NCBI GenBank assembly: GCA_028288785.1
Contig: JAQGHV010000055.1
Location: forward strand, 1 to 47,895
Source of the DNA: Rhodospirillales bacterium
Lineage (GTDB): Bacteria; Pseudomonadota; Alphaproteobacteria; Acetobacterales; Acetobacteraceae
DNA length: 47,895 bases
Reading direction: 5' to 3'
Positions within the stretch are counted from its first letter, which is position 1; every line of letters begins with the position of its first letter. A program made the position numbers and the translations under genes. This document shows, in pieces, positions 1-8,861 of the stretch. Below the pieces are notes generated by a model. It saw only the letters and a program-made list of their open reading frames with translations, made no database searches and was not told where the DNA came from.

Positions 1-978
1 GATGGTTTTGTCGCCGAGCACACCGCGCTGGCGGCGCCGCCGGAGGTGCTCGACGACATCATCGCCGAAGCCCAGGCAACGCGTGCACGCTTTGATCCGG
101 CCGCCGCCTTGGAGGCCGCCGAAGCCAGCATCGCACAGCAAGCGGCGTCTCGCGCGGCGACGCCCGAACCAGCCCCGCCCCGGGCGAAGCCGGCGCCGAT
201 CGCGGCACCGGAAGCTGCGGTATTCTTTGGTAACGTGTTGCTCACCACCACACGCGATCACGCGCCGGGCGTGCGGCTCTGCGTGACGCTGCGCTCCGAG
301 GATGGCGCATTGCCCGTGGAGGGCTGGTCGGTCGCGTCAGGCGGGGAGTCGCTGCCCTGCCAAGCCCGCGCCGAGGGCGGCGCCCTGGTGGTGGAATTCA
401 CCCGCCCGGCCGCCAGCCCGGCCGGCACCCACATCGACATCCTGCCGCCCGCCATCCAGAGTTTTGCGCGGCGCGACGAAATGCGGATCAAGGCCCTGCC
501 GATCACCGAGGCGCCAGAGGCCGGTGAACCCTTGCCTCTGGCTTTGACTGCACTGATGGCCGAGGGGTGGGACGGCTTCTACAACCCCGAATTCGCCAGC
601 GGCCGATGGGTGCGCTGGATGTCGCCGGTTGGCCATCTCGCCTTGCCGCGCTGGCAGGGCGAGGCGAGCCTCATCATCGAGGGCTTCAAGCGGCCCTCGC
701 TGTTCGCAGAACGGCTCGTGTCCCTTCATCTCGCGTGGCAGCCGATCGACTTCTCTTTGGAACAGCAGACGGGCACACCGGCCGATCAGGCCGAGAGCCT
801 GTGGCGAATCCATGCGCGCCTTCCGCGTCCGCCTTCCGACCAGCCTCCGGTCCTGACCCTGCGCGCCGAGATCGACCTGCCGCGGACACCGGGCGATGCC
901 CGCAACATCACGGTGCTGCTTGCGGCCGCGCGCATCGAGCCGATTCTGGCGCCCTTGAGCAGCCGATGGACGCCGTGA
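1..978 (+). CDS. Hypothetical protein, 5' end outside window
   Basis: The reading frame is open from base 1, so the true start lies upstream of the window; a GTG at 46 is only an internal candidate. About 325 residues are visible. The first 75 or so are Ala/Pro/Glu-rich and look like a linker. The rest is a compact beta-rich segment with no motif I recognise, including a Trp-rich patch (GWDGFYNPEF, then WVRW). The stop overlaps the ATG of the next gene by 13 bases, so the two are probably translationally coupled. Since the neighbour is a glycosyltransferase, a role in surface polysaccharide synthesis is possible. That is inference from position only. Confidence 0.6.
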   Translation, partial: DGFVAEHTALAAPPEVLDDIIAEAQATRARFDPAAALEAAEASIAQQAASRAATPEPAPPRAKPAPIAAPEAAVFFGNVLLTTTRDHAPGVRLCVTLRSEDGALPVEGWSVASGGESLPCQARAEGGALVVEFTRPAASPAGTHIDILPPAIQSFARRDEMRIKALPITEAPEAGEPLPLALTALMAEGWDGFYNPEFASGRWVRWMSPVGHLALPRWQGEASLIIEGFKRPSLFAERLVSLHLAWQPIDFSLEQQTGTPADQAESLWRIHARLPRPPSDQPPVLTLRAEIDLPRTPGDARNITVLLAAARIEPILAPLSSRWTP

Positions 979-3359
979 CCCCGTTGCTGCCGCCGCTCTG
1001 GGCCGGCCTCCGCTTTTCGCCCGATCCGGCGGTGGTGCGTCCGGTCGGGCACCGCATCCCGTTCGCGGCCGGCCTCACGCTGGAATTCCGCAGCGATGCG
1101 GAAGCGCGGCTCGCCTCGGTGCGGCTGCCGGACAGCGCGGATGGCGCCGCGGTCATCGGCTGGCCCACGCTGTTCAGCTTCGTGCGCATCCTGATGCCCG
1201 TCACGGTGCTCGACCCGCTGCTCGGACGCTACGGGATGATCCAGGGCGAGGTTGTCGTGAAATTGCACGCTGGTGGCGAAACGCCAGTGCGTGCCGACTG
1301 GGTGGCCTTGCTGCGGCGCGAGGGGCTGCATGGCCTTGGCGACCATCAAATCCTCAGCCAGGCGCCGGTGTTCGGCGCCGACGCAGGCGAGCTGAGCTGT
1401 CCCTTCCTGCTGCGCGAGCCGGAGCGCCTGGCGCCGGGCAGTGTTGTGCTGGCGCTGCAGCTTCCGGCGGATGCGGCGGAGCTCCACCTCTGGCAGTTTG
1501 GCCTGCGCATCACCGGCTTCAGCTCCGCGCGCAATCAGCTTCGCATGGCTCCCGGCGCGATGCTGGCCGGCGAGGTGACTCAGGGTGGCCGGGGCGCCAC
1601 CCTGTGCGTCGGGGTGCGCGATGCGCCGGGCCTGATCCTCCAGAAACCGCTACCCTATGGCGGCTTCGCCGTTCTGCTCGACGCACTACAGGTGGAGCGC
1701 GAGCCGGGCTTCGCCGCGCTTGTCACGGACGGCGAGGTCGCCGCCTATCTCGATCTCACGACCGGGCCGGCCGCCGCCGGCGTTCTGCGCGGCCTGCTGC
1801 GCCTGGCCGATCCCGGCAACACGCCGCCCGACGATGCAGCCATCGCCGAGGGCATCGTCGCGCTCAAGGGCCTGCACGCGGTGCATGATTCCGGGGCAAT
1901 CTGGCGCATCCATGCGGGCTCGGCCATGGCGCGGGATGCGCGAGGTCCGGAGAACGCCTTCGAGGCCTACCTGCTGTACCACCATGCCCGCAGCCATCTC
2001 GACATGAACGGCATGGAGACGGCGGCGGGGAGTTTTGCCCGATTGGCGCCGGCCGCTCAGCGTTTCCTGGCACCCGACGACCTCCGCCAGGCGCAGCTTG
2101 GCCATGCCCAGGCGAGCCTCCGCAGTGGCCGGGGCAACGAGGCGGTGGCGATCCTCGACGCGCTGCGCGTTGCGCACCCAACCGATGCGGAGGTGCATTT
2201 CCAGCTCGCCAATAGCCTCCGCGCCCGTGACCCGGCCTTGCGCCGCACGTGGTTGCGCGTGGCCGAGGTGCTGCATCCGCAGCCGCCAATCGGTCTGGTC
2301 ACCGCGGTCCTCGCGGAGCTGGTCGCGGCGGGGCAAGTGGAGGAGGCGCTACTGCGCTGCTTGCCGGCGCTGCAAGCCGGCCGTCGCGATCCGGATCTGT
2401 GGCTGGCGCTGGCGCAAATCCAGATCGCGCGGGGCGACCGGGCCGGCTGGGCCGCGAGCGTCGCGCGGTTCTTTTGTGGGCACGGCATGGCGGCACCGGA
2501 TTTCGGCGTGCTGGAAGAGCCGGATTCCGATGCCTTCGCGGGCCTCGGCGCTGCCACCCATCCACCCGAGGGTGCCGCGTCCGGCCCGCTCGTCATCATC
2601 GCCATGACGGCCTACAACGCCGCCGCCACGCTGGAGATCGCCGCGCGTTCCGTCCTCGCGCAGAGCCACGTCAACCTTCGGCTCGTCATTGTGGATGACG
2701 CGAGCAGCGATGCCACACCGGCGATACTGGAGCGGCTGGCGGCCGAGGATGCGCGCGTCGTTATCCTTCGCAATACCACCAACACCGGCACCTACGGCTC
2801 GAAGAACCGCGTCCTGGCCGAGTATGCCGGTGAGTTCCACGGCTTCCACGACAGCGACGACTGGATGCACCCGGACTACGTCACCGAACACTTGGCGCGG
2901 ATGGCGAAGCATCCCGACGCGCTCTGCACAACCTCCTCATGGTACCGGATGGACCGGAGCGGGCGGCCCGGCGTGCTCTGGGCGGGGGGCTACCTGCACG
3001 AAAACCCCGCCTCCACCTTCATCACGCGGGAGGTGGTCGAGCGCATGGGCTATTTCGATGCGGTGCGCAGTGGCGCCGATTCGGAATTCTTGTGGCGGAT
3101 GCGCTGGCGCTTCGGGCGAGGCGCGGTGATCGCCATCCGCAAGCCGCTCGCGATCGGGTTGCTGCGTGCGGATTCACTGACCCAGAACAACATAACGGGC
3201 TTCGACGAGGACCGCTTTTCGCCGGTGCGGATGCGCTACTGGGAGAACTGGATCCGCTGGCACCGGGACGCGCTGCTCTCGGCCGACGGGCCGCCGCTGT
3301 TCATGCCGTTCCCGGCGGTGGAGCGGCCATTTTCCGCGCCGGTGGAGATCCTGCCCTGA
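966..3359 (+). CDS. TPR-containing family 2 glycosyltransferase
   Basis: A 797-residue protein. Its N-terminal 330 residues resemble nothing I can name. Residues about 340-520 look like degenerate TPR helices (repeated LA..L...G...EA patterns). A GT-A fold of family 2 begins near residue 541 (PLVIIAMTAYNA), with a VDDASSD nucleotide-sugar motif and a metal-binding D-S-D-D at 629-632. It should transfer a sugar from a nucleotide-sugar donor; donor and acceptor cannot be told from sequence. No signal peptide or membrane segment is evident, so it is probably cytosolic. I chose the ATG at 966, which overlaps the upstream stop, because upstream sequence in this frame has the composition of a shadow frame. 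Confidence 0.85.
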   Translation: MDAVTPLLPPLWAGLRFSPDPAVVRPVGHRIPFAAGLTLEFRSDAEARLASVRLPDSADGAAVIGWPTLFSFVRILMPVTVLDPLLGRYGMIQGEVVVKLHAGGETPVRADWVALLRREGLHGLGDHQILSQAPVFGADAGELSCPFLLREPERLAPGSVVLALQLPADAAELHLWQFGLRITGFSSARNQLRMAPGAMLAGEVTQGGRGATLCVGVRDAPGLILQKPLPYGGFAVLLDALQVEREPGFAALVTDGEVAAYLDLTTGPAAAGVLRGLLRLADPGNTPPDDAAIAEGIVALKGLHAVHDSGAIWRIHAGSAMARDARGPENAFEAYLLYHHARSHLDMNGMETAAGSFARLAPAAQRFLAPDDLRQAQLGHAQASLRSGRGNEAVAILDALRVAHPTDAEVHFQLANSLRARDPALRRTWLRVAEVLHPQPPIGLVTAVLAELVAAGQVEEALLRCLPALQAGRRDPDLWLALAQIQIARGDRAGWAASVARFFCGHGMAAPDFGVLEEPDSDAFAGLGAATHPPEGAASGPLVIIAMTAYNAAATLEIAARSVLAQSHVNLRLVIVDDASSDATPAILERLAAEDARVVILRNTTNTGTYGSKNRVLAEYAGEFHGFHDSDDWMHPDYVTEHLARMAKHPDALCTTSSWYRMDRSGRPGVLWAGGYLHENPASTFITREVVERMGYFDAVRSGADSEFLWRMRWRFGRGAVIAIRKPLAIGLLRADSLTQNNITGFDEDRFSPVRMRYWENWIRWHRDALLSADGPPLFMPFPAVERPFSAPVEILP

Positions 3360-3384
3360 GCGCAAGGCGCCCAGCCTGCCTCGC

Positions 3385-4635
3385 TCACACGATCAGGATG
3401 GCACGGAGGTCGTTGACGTTGGTCAGCGTCGGGCCGGTGCGGATCAGGCCGCCATGTGTCGCGAAATACGAGAAGCTGTCGTGGCGGGCGAGGTATGCGC
3501 GGGCATCGACGGCCAGGTTGGCAGGCGTCACGACGGCGCCGGCGGCGTCCTCGGTGCCGTCGATCCCATCGGTGTCGGCCATCAGCGCGTGGATGCCTGG
3601 CGCACCCTCGAGCGCGAGCGCGAAGGCCAGCAGGCATTCCGTGTTTCGCCCGCCGCGCCCGGCCCCTTCGGGACCGATGGTGACCGTGGTCTCGCCGCCC
3701 GAAAGCAGGACGCAAGGCGGCGCGATCGGGTGGCCATGCGCACGCACGCTTCGGGCGATACCGGCGAGCGCTAGGCCCAGCCCCGCGGCCTCGCCCTCCA
3801 GGGCATCGCCGAGGATGAGCGGCGTGAGGCCCTGCGCGTGGGCTTCCTCGGCGGCCGCCAGCAGCGCCAGCTGGGGCGTCGCGATAAAGCGGTAGTCCGG
3901 CGTGCCGTGCTTGGGCGTCTCCTCCAGCGCGGCGGCGAGGTGCGCAGTCACGGCCGCCGGCAGCACCATGCGGTGCCGTGCGACGAGTGCGCGGGCCTCG
4001 GCGAAGGTGGTGGGGTCCGGCACCGTTGGGCCAGAGGCGATCGTGGCGGGATCGTCGCCCGGCACGTCCGAAATCGCCAGCGTCACCACGCGTGCAGGCG
4101 CCGCCGCCGCCGCAAGGCGCCCGCCCGCGAAAGCCGAGAGATGGCGGCGGATGCAGTTCATCGTCTGGATCGTCGCGCCGGAATTGAGCAAGGCGCGGTT
4201 GGTGGCGATCAGGTCGTCGAGCGTCAGGCCAGGCGCCGGCAAGGTCGTCAGCGATGACCCACCACCCGAAACCAGGAACAGCACAAGGTCGCCGGCCTGC
4301 GCCGTCTCCGCGAGTGCGAGGATGCGCGCCGCCGCGGCAGCACCGGCCGCATCCGGCACCGGGTGTGCGGCCTCGGCCACCTCGATGAAGCGTGTCGGAA
4401 CCGCATGCCCGTAGCGTGTCACCACAAGGCCCGAGAGCGGCGCGTCCGGCCAGGCGGCCTCGACCGCCTGCGCCATCACCGCTGCTGATTTTCCCGCGCC
4501 GAGCACGATGACGCGCCCCTGCGTGGGACGCTCCGGCAGTTGCGCCGCCAGCGTCTTCAGCGGGTCGGCGGCGGCCACGGCGGCGGCGAATATGCGCTCC
4601 AGCGCGGCGTGCGCGCGGGGTTCGGTCCAGCTCAT
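3385..4635 (-). CDS. Glycerate 2-kinase, MOFRL family
   Basis: A 416-residue protein, the usual size of the TtuD/GckA glycerate kinase family (often mislabelled hydroxypyruvate reductase). It would phosphorylate D-glycerate to 2-phosphoglycerate at the end of glyoxylate or tartrate breakdown. The N-terminal DUF4147 domain shows VLGAGKSAAVMA near residue 45, the glycine-rich LVSGGGSSL loop, and ISDVPGDDPATIASGPTVPDPTTF. The C-terminal MOFRL domain has LLSGGETTV and GRGGRNTECLLAFAL. I chose the ATG at 4635 because a GGGAGA ribosome site sits 7-8 bases upstream; a longer frame exists but lacks family similarity. It converges with the glycosyltransferase across 25 bases. Confidence 0.92.
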   Translation of the reverse strand: MSWTEPRAHAALERIFAAAVAAADPLKTLAAQLPERPTQGRVIVLGAGKSAAVMAQAVEAAWPDAPLSGLVVTRYGHAVPTRFIEVAEAAHPVPDAAGAAAAARILALAETAQAGDLVLFLVSGGGSSLTTLPAPGLTLDDLIATNRALLNSGATIQTMNCIRRHLSAFAGGRLAAAAAPARVVTLAISDVPGDDPATIASGPTVPDPTTFAEARALVARHRMVLPAAVTAHLAAALEETPKHGTPDYRFIATPQLALLAAAEEAHAQGLTPLILGDALEGEAAGLGLALAGIARSVRAHGHPIAPPCVLLSGGETTVTIGPEGAGRGGRNTECLLAFALALEGAPGIHALMADTDGIDGTEDAAGAVVTPANLAVDARAYLARHDSFSYFATHGGLIRTGPTLTNVNDLRAILIV

Positions 4636-4713
4636 GCGTGGTCTCCCTTCCGCGGAGTATGGCGGAAGCGGACCGCAGGGACCACATGGGGGACGAGAAA
4701 AGGAGACCCCGCC

Positions 4714-5010
4714 ATGGATGACGCGACACGTATCGGGCTCGAAGCGGCCGCCTTCCGGCGCCTGGTGGAGCATCTGCGCAGCCGGCCGGATGCGCAGAAC
4801 ATCGACATGATGAACCTAGCCGGCTTCTGCCGGAACTGCCTCTCGCGTTGGTACCGCGAGGCCGCGACAGAACAGGGAATCGCCATGACCGACCCTGATG
4901 CGCGCGAGGTCATCTACGGCATGCCGTACAAGGAATGGCAGGCCCTGCACCAGAAGGAAGCGACCCCCGAGCAGAAGGCCGCCTTCGCGAACAGCAGCAC
5001 GGGACATTGA
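4714..5010 (+). CDS. DUF1244 domain protein
   Basis: A 98-residue protein matching the DUF1244 family, common in Proteobacteria and of unknown function. The hallmark is the block near residues 31-50 containing NIDMMNLAGFCRNCLSRWY, followed by EVIYGMPYKEW. Two cysteines in FCRNC could bind metal, but that is speculation. The ATG at 4714 is preceded by AAAGGAGA eight bases upstream. The gene is divergent from glycerate kinase, with 78 bases between them, and is followed after 54 bases by gapR on the same strand. Confidence 0.88.
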   Translation: MDDATRIGLEAAAFRRLVEHLRSRPDAQNIDMMNLAGFCRNCLSRWYREAATEQGIAMTDPDAREVIYGMPYKEWQALHQKEATPEQKAAFANSSTGH

Positions 5011-5064
5011 GGTGTACGCCAACACGGGCTAGACCCGGCGCCTTCGCTTGAAGGATTGCTGCTG

Positions 5065-5334
5065 ATGGATAACGCCGCCGAAACCAATGTAACGACCGAG
5101 GTAGGCGGCATTGCGGGCGACCGGCTGCGCTCGATCATCGAGCGCATCGAGCGCCTCGAGGAGGAGCGCAAGTCGCTCGGCGACGACATCAAGGACATCT
5201 ATGCCGAAGCCAAGAGCGCCGGCTTCGACGTGAAGGTGCTCCGCCAGGTCATCCGCATCCGCAAGCAGGAGCCGGCCGATGTCGAGGAGCAGGAGACGCT
5301 GCTGGACCTCTACCGCCGCGCGCTGGGGATGTAA
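5065..5334 (+). CDS. gapR: GapR-type nucleoid-associated protein (DUF2312)
   Basis: An 89-residue protein matching GapR (DUF2312), an alphaproteobacterial chromosome-binding protein that in Caulobacter prefers overtwisted AT-rich DNA ahead of replication and transcription forks. The signature is the N-terminal coiled coil (RLRSIIERIERLEEERKSLGDDIKDIYAEAK, split here for length as two blocks) followed by GFDVKVLRQVIRIRK and a short acidic tail. I chose ATG 5065, with GAAGG ten bases upstream, over an in-frame TTG at 5056; 89 residues equals the known family length. Its stop abuts the stop of the convergent CoA-transferase gene with no bases between. Confidence 0.9.
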   Translation: MDNAAETNVTTEVGGIAGDRLRSIIERIERLEEERKSLGDDIKDIYAEAKSAGFDVKVLRQVIRIRKQEPADVEEQETLLDLYRRALGM

Positions 5335-6711
5335 TCAGGCCCAGGCCGCTGGGTGGGTGCCGAGCGGCACAGATGGCAGCGCCCACTGCGCGGGCGTCGT
5401 CTCCAGGATGCCCGCGTGGCGGATGGTGGTGAGGCGCCCGAATCCGCTGTCGCTGTCCTCCAGCAGGTCGGCGACGTCCTCGTGCCGTGGGTCGGGTGTG
5501 GCGGCGCCGCCCCGCACCTGGCCGAGGCTGCGGAGCCATTGTCCGGTGGCCGCGAGAGACACGCGCACATGCCAGGAACCACCTTCCTCGGCGCGCCGTG
5601 CAAGTGCCGCCATGGCGCCGAAGGCGAGCATGTACCCCGAGGCATGGTCGAGCACCTGGCACGGCAGGGCGCGCGGCACCGCTTCCCCGAAGGTGTCGGC
5701 CTCGCTCCAGTTGATGCCAGTCGCGGTCTGCGTGAGGCTATCGAAGCCGCGCCGCCCGGACCAGGGCCCGAGATGGCCATAGGCGCTGAGCGATAGCGCG
5801 ATGATGCCGGGACGCAGGCTGGCCAGGCGTTCGGGCCCGAAGCCGAACTCGGCGATGCCGCCAGGGCGATACCCCTGCAGGAAAATGTCCGCGCCCCGTA
5901 CCAGCCCTTCGAGCTTGGCGCGGGCATCGGCGTCGCGCAGGTCCAGGAAGGCACTGCGCTTGCCCCGGCCGGTATCCAGCACCAGCGGCCCCATGCTCGG
6001 CAGGTGAGGTGCGGCGATGTGCAGCACCTCCGCGCCATGGGCGGCAAGGGTGCGGGCCGCGACAGGACCCGCGATGACGCGGGTGAGGTCGAGCACACGT
6101 AGTCCGGCAAGCGGGCGGTCGGCCAGGGGCGGCAGTGGGATCGGCGGCGCATCCCCGATGCGCTCCAGCGTGAACGGTGGCTGCGGCGCCAACGCGAGCG
6201 CCTGTGGATGCTGGTCCCATTCCTCGAACCGACGCGCGGCGGCGCCGACGATACCGATCTTTGCGGCAACGCTCTCGAAGGCTTCGGCCGGCCAATCGAG
6301 CAGCGCGCGGGCGACGGCCTCCCGGGTGGGGTCGCAGCCGAGGATGCTCAGCACGCCCTCGCGGTGATGCGGAAAGTTGGTGTGCAGCCGCACGAACCCG
6401 TCCGCGCAGGGATAGAGGCCGGCAAGCGGGTCCCAAAGACTCGCCGCCGCCACGCCATCGACGCGAAGGTGCCGTTCGGACCGGAACTCGATGGCGGCGT
6501 GGCGCATGTCGACGCTGGCACGCTGGGCGGGTCCACCGCGCATGCCGTGCAGGAGGGCCGCCGCCAGCGTGCAGGCCGCGATGCTTGCCTGTGCCGCCGT
6601 GCCGACCGCAAAGCCGGACGGCAGCACCGGGTCTTTGCCTGTGAGCGCCATCTGGCCAAGCGTTGCCGCGGGCAAGTTGGCCAGGGTCCAGAGCGAACGT
6701 AGCGTGTCCAT
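5335..6711 (-). CDS. Class III CoA-transferase (CaiB/BaiF family) with halves in unusual order
   Basis: A 458-residue protein. Residues about 200-458 resemble the amino half of a CaiB/BaiF enzyme: LAGLRVLDLTRVIAGPVAARTL, FLDLRD, FLQGYRPGGIAEFGFGPE, and a likely catalytic Asp at about 355 in LDHASGY. Residues about 1-195 look instead like the carboxy half of such enzymes (PAQRASVDMRHAAIEF, GLYPCADGFVRLH, FEEWDQHPQALA). Such enzymes move CoA between carboxylic acids through an aspartyl-CoA thioester. Substrate unknown. I chose ATG 6711 (ACAAGG nine bases upstream); ATG 6720 is also in frame. It is divergent from the epimerase/Bug pair. Confidence 0.83.
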   Translation of the reverse strand: MDTLRSLWTLANLPAATLGQMALTGKDPVLPSGFAVGTAAQASIAACTLAAALLHGMRGGPAQRASVDMRHAAIEFRSERHLRVDGVAAASLWDPLAGLYPCADGFVRLHTNFPHHREGVLSILGCDPTREAVARALLDWPAEAFESVAAKIGIVGAAARRFEEWDQHPQALALAPQPPFTLERIGDAPPIPLPPLADRPLAGLRVLDLTRVIAGPVAARTLAAHGAEVLHIAAPHLPSMGPLVLDTGRGKRSAFLDLRDADARAKLEGLVRGADIFLQGYRPGGIAEFGFGPERLASLRPGIIALSLSAYGHLGPWSGRRGFDSLTQTATGINWSEADTFGEAVPRALPCQVLDHASGYMLAFGAMAALARRAEEGGSWHVRVSLAATGQWLRSLGQVRGGAATPDPRHEDVADLLEDSDSGFGRLTTIRHAGILETTPAQWALPSVPLGTHPAAWA

Positions 6712-6839
6712 GAACGGCATCCTTGTGCTGCGGCCGATGCTCGCCGGAAGTCGCGCGGGCGACAAGCGCCGGCGAGACGCGGACTAGGCGCGCGCCGCTT
6801 TCCGGGCTTCCATGGCGGCGACAAAGTGGAGGGAACAAA

Positions 6840-7850
6840 ATGACGGCAATTCCGATCGCGGGCGGACGGTTCGTCATCGTGGGCGGGGCATCGCTGGTGG
6901 GTTCGGCGACCGCCCTGGAGCTACTCGACGCCGGCGCGGCCGAGGTCACCGTGTTCGACAATTTTTCGCTCGGCTCGGAAGGTGCGATTGCGCATCTGAA
7001 GGATCACCCGCGCCTGCGCCTGGTGCGCGGCGACGTGATGCGGATGCCGGACCTGCTCGATGCGATGAAGGGCGCCGACGGCGCACTGCTGCTCGCCGCC
7101 TACATGACGCTGAACATGGACCGCGACGCCTGGGGCGGCCTCGATGTGAACATCCGCGGCGTGCAGAACGCGCTGGAGGCGGCGCGGGCGAGTGGGCTGC
7201 GCAAGGTGGTCTTCGCCTCATCCAACGCCGTCTATGGCTATGGGCCAGGCGTCGCAGGTGAGCTGGTGGAGGACACGCCGTTCCACTCGGCGGGCGCACC
7301 GCCAGCCGCCATCCTGTATGGTGCATCGAAGATCATCGGCGAGCAGCTCTGCCGCCACTACAAGCGGAAGCACTCGCTGGACTACGTCGTGCTGCGTTAC
7401 TCCACAGTCTATGGAGAGCGGCAGCACTACCGTGCCGCCAACGCGCTCTACATCATCGAGACCTATGACCGGGTGAAGCAGGGCCTGGCGCCCCGCGTCT
7501 TCGGGGACGGCAGCGAGACCAAGCACTTCGTCTATGTCGGCGACCTCGCGCGCGCCAACCGGATGGCATTCGAGAGTGAAGCGACCGATGTGGCGGTGAA
7601 CACCTCCGGCCCGCGGCCGGTGACGACGCTGGAGCTCGTGCGCCTGGTCACGCGGCTGGCAGGCAGCGACATCGCGCCGGAATTCGTGGGCGACACGCCA
7701 GGGCAGGTTCGCCTTACGTCAGGCGGCGCCTTCCGCATCGCGCATGAGGAAGCCTTCGAGGCGATCGGCTGGAAGCCGCTGGTCGAGATGGAGGAAGGGC
7801 TCGCGCGGCTGATCGCATGGAAAGAATCAAACGAAGGGAAGACGTCATGA
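6840..7850 (+). CDS. NAD-dependent epimerase/dehydratase (extended SDR)
   Basis: A 336-residue extended short-chain dehydrogenase. The Rossmann dinucleotide loop is at residues 15-21 (GGASLVG); the middle glycine of the usual G-x-x-G-x-x-G is serine here. The catalytic motif Y160-x-x-x-K164 (YGASK) and an upstream FASSNAVYG serine are present. Members act on nucleotide sugars or related hydroxy/keto compounds; the substrate is not decidable. A strong GGAGGG site precedes the ATG at 6840. The stop overlaps the start of the Bug receptor gene in an ATGA, so the two are translationally coupled. Pairing with a solute receptor and a nearby CoA-transferase suggests a catabolic rather than a cell-wall role (inference). 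Confidence 0.88.
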   Translation: MTAIPIAGGRFVIVGGASLVGSATALELLDAGAAEVTVFDNFSLGSEGAIAHLKDHPRLRLVRGDVMRMPDLLDAMKGADGALLLAAYMTLNMDRDAWGGLDVNIRGVQNALEAARASGLRKVVFASSNAVYGYGPGVAGELVEDTPFHSAGAPPAAILYGASKIIGEQLCRHYKRKHSLDYVVLRYSTVYGERQHYRAANALYIIETYDRVKQGLAPRVFGDGSETKHFVYVGDLARANRMAFESEATDVAVNTSGPRPVTTLELVRLVTRLAGSDIAPEFVGDTPGQVRLTSGGAFRIAHEEAFEAIGWKPLVEMEEGLARLIAWKESNEGKTS

Positions 7851-8797
7851 AGCGCAGGACAATCCTCGCCGGCAGTGCACTTTTGGCGGCACCGGCCCTT
7901 GCCCAGACGCCGCGCTGGCCGGACCGGCCGGTGGAGATCGTCGTGGGCTTCGTCGCGGGTGGTGCGACGGACCTCGATGCGCGGCTATTCGCGCGCATGC
8001 TGGAGCCGCGCATCGGCGGCAGCGTCGTGGTGGTGAACCGTCCGGGCGCCGGCGGCGAGGTGGCGCTCGGCGCCGTCGCGCGGGCGCGGCCGGACGGGCA
8101 CTCCATCGCCTCGACCAACATGCCCGGCTTCCTAACCGTGCCTATCGAGCGGCAGGCGCAGTTCCGCATGGAAGACTTCGTTGGCATTGGCAACCTCGTC
8201 ACCGATCCTTGCGCGGTGACTGTGCACGCCGAGAGCCGCTTCCGCACGCTTCAGGATCTGATCGACGCCGCGAAGGCCGCGCCCGACACCATCACCTTCG
8301 CCTCGCCTGGCGTCGGCACCGATGATCATCTTGAAATGGTGCTGATCGGCGAGGCGACTGGCGCCCGCTTTGTGCACGTTGTTTTCCAGGGCGACCCGCA
8401 GCTGCGCACGGCGATCCTTGGGCGGCAGGTGGATGCGATGGGGCTGAACCTCGGCCCTGTCACGGCCGCCCCGGACGGCATGCGCATGCTGGCGCAGGCC
8501 TCCGCGACACGAAGCCCATTCCGCCCGGATGTGCCGACGCTGCGCGAACTCGGCATCCCCGTGGAGATGGCCTCCGAACGCGGCATCGTCGTCCCCGCCG
8601 CGACGCCGCCCGCCATCGTCCAGAAGCTTCGGGAAGCTGCGGCGGATATCGTGCGCGATCCGGAATTCGTCCGCGTCATGCGCAGCCGCTTCACCGAGCC
8701 CGTCTTCGAGGAGGGCGTCGCCTGGTTCCAGCGCCTCGCCGCGACGCGCAGCCGCTATCAGGAGCTGTGGGCGAAGACGCCGTGGTCGCAGCGCTGA
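7847..8797 (+). CDS. Bug/TctC-type tripartite tricarboxylate receptor
   Basis: A 316-residue periplasmic solute receptor of the Bug family, which is greatly expanded in Burkholderiales and Acetobacteraceae. It has a twin-arginine-like leader (MKRRTILAG...) with a probable cleavage site after ALA near residue 19. Mature-protein motifs follow: WPDRPVEIVVGFVAGGATDLDAR, VVNRPGAGGEVALGAV, and the C-terminal FVRVMRSRFTEPVF region. Receptors of this type bind carboxylates and may work with TctAB permeases or in sensing. No tctA or tctB is in the window, so the partner permease must lie elsewhere. The start overlaps the epimerase stop; GAAGGGA is seven bases upstream. Confidence 0.92.
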   Translation: MKRRTILAGSALLAAPALAQTPRWPDRPVEIVVGFVAGGATDLDARLFARMLEPRIGGSVVVVNRPGAGGEVALGAVARARPDGHSIASTNMPGFLTVPIERQAQFRMEDFVGIGNLVTDPCAVTVHAESRFRTLQDLIDAAKAAPDTITFASPGVGTDDHLEMVLIGEATGARFVHVVFQGDPQLRTAILGRQVDAMGLNLGPVTAAPDGMRMLAQASATRSPFRPDVPTLRELGIPVEMASERGIVVPAATPPAIVQKLREAAADIVRDPEFVRVMRSRFTEPVFEEGVAWFQRLAATRSRYQELWAKTPWSQR

Positions 8798-8799
8798 GT

Positions 8800-8840
8800 T
8801 GACAGTGTACGCATGGCGGGACGACCATGCGTTCCTGTCA
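8800..8840 (+). other. Long stem-loop between Bug receptor and AapJ-like genes
   Basis: Two nested perfect inverted repeats: TGACAG (8800-8805) pairs with CTGTCA (8835-8840), and ACGCATGG (8809-8816) pairs with CCATGCGT (8825-8832) around an 8-base loop. No T-tract follows, so it is not a classical terminator. It begins two bases after the Bug gene stop and ends just before the ribosome site of the next gene. It may stabilise an mRNA end, attenuate transcription or form a protein-binding site. Confidence 0.7.
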
Positions 8841-8861
8841 TAGCTGAGAGGATTTTTCTGC

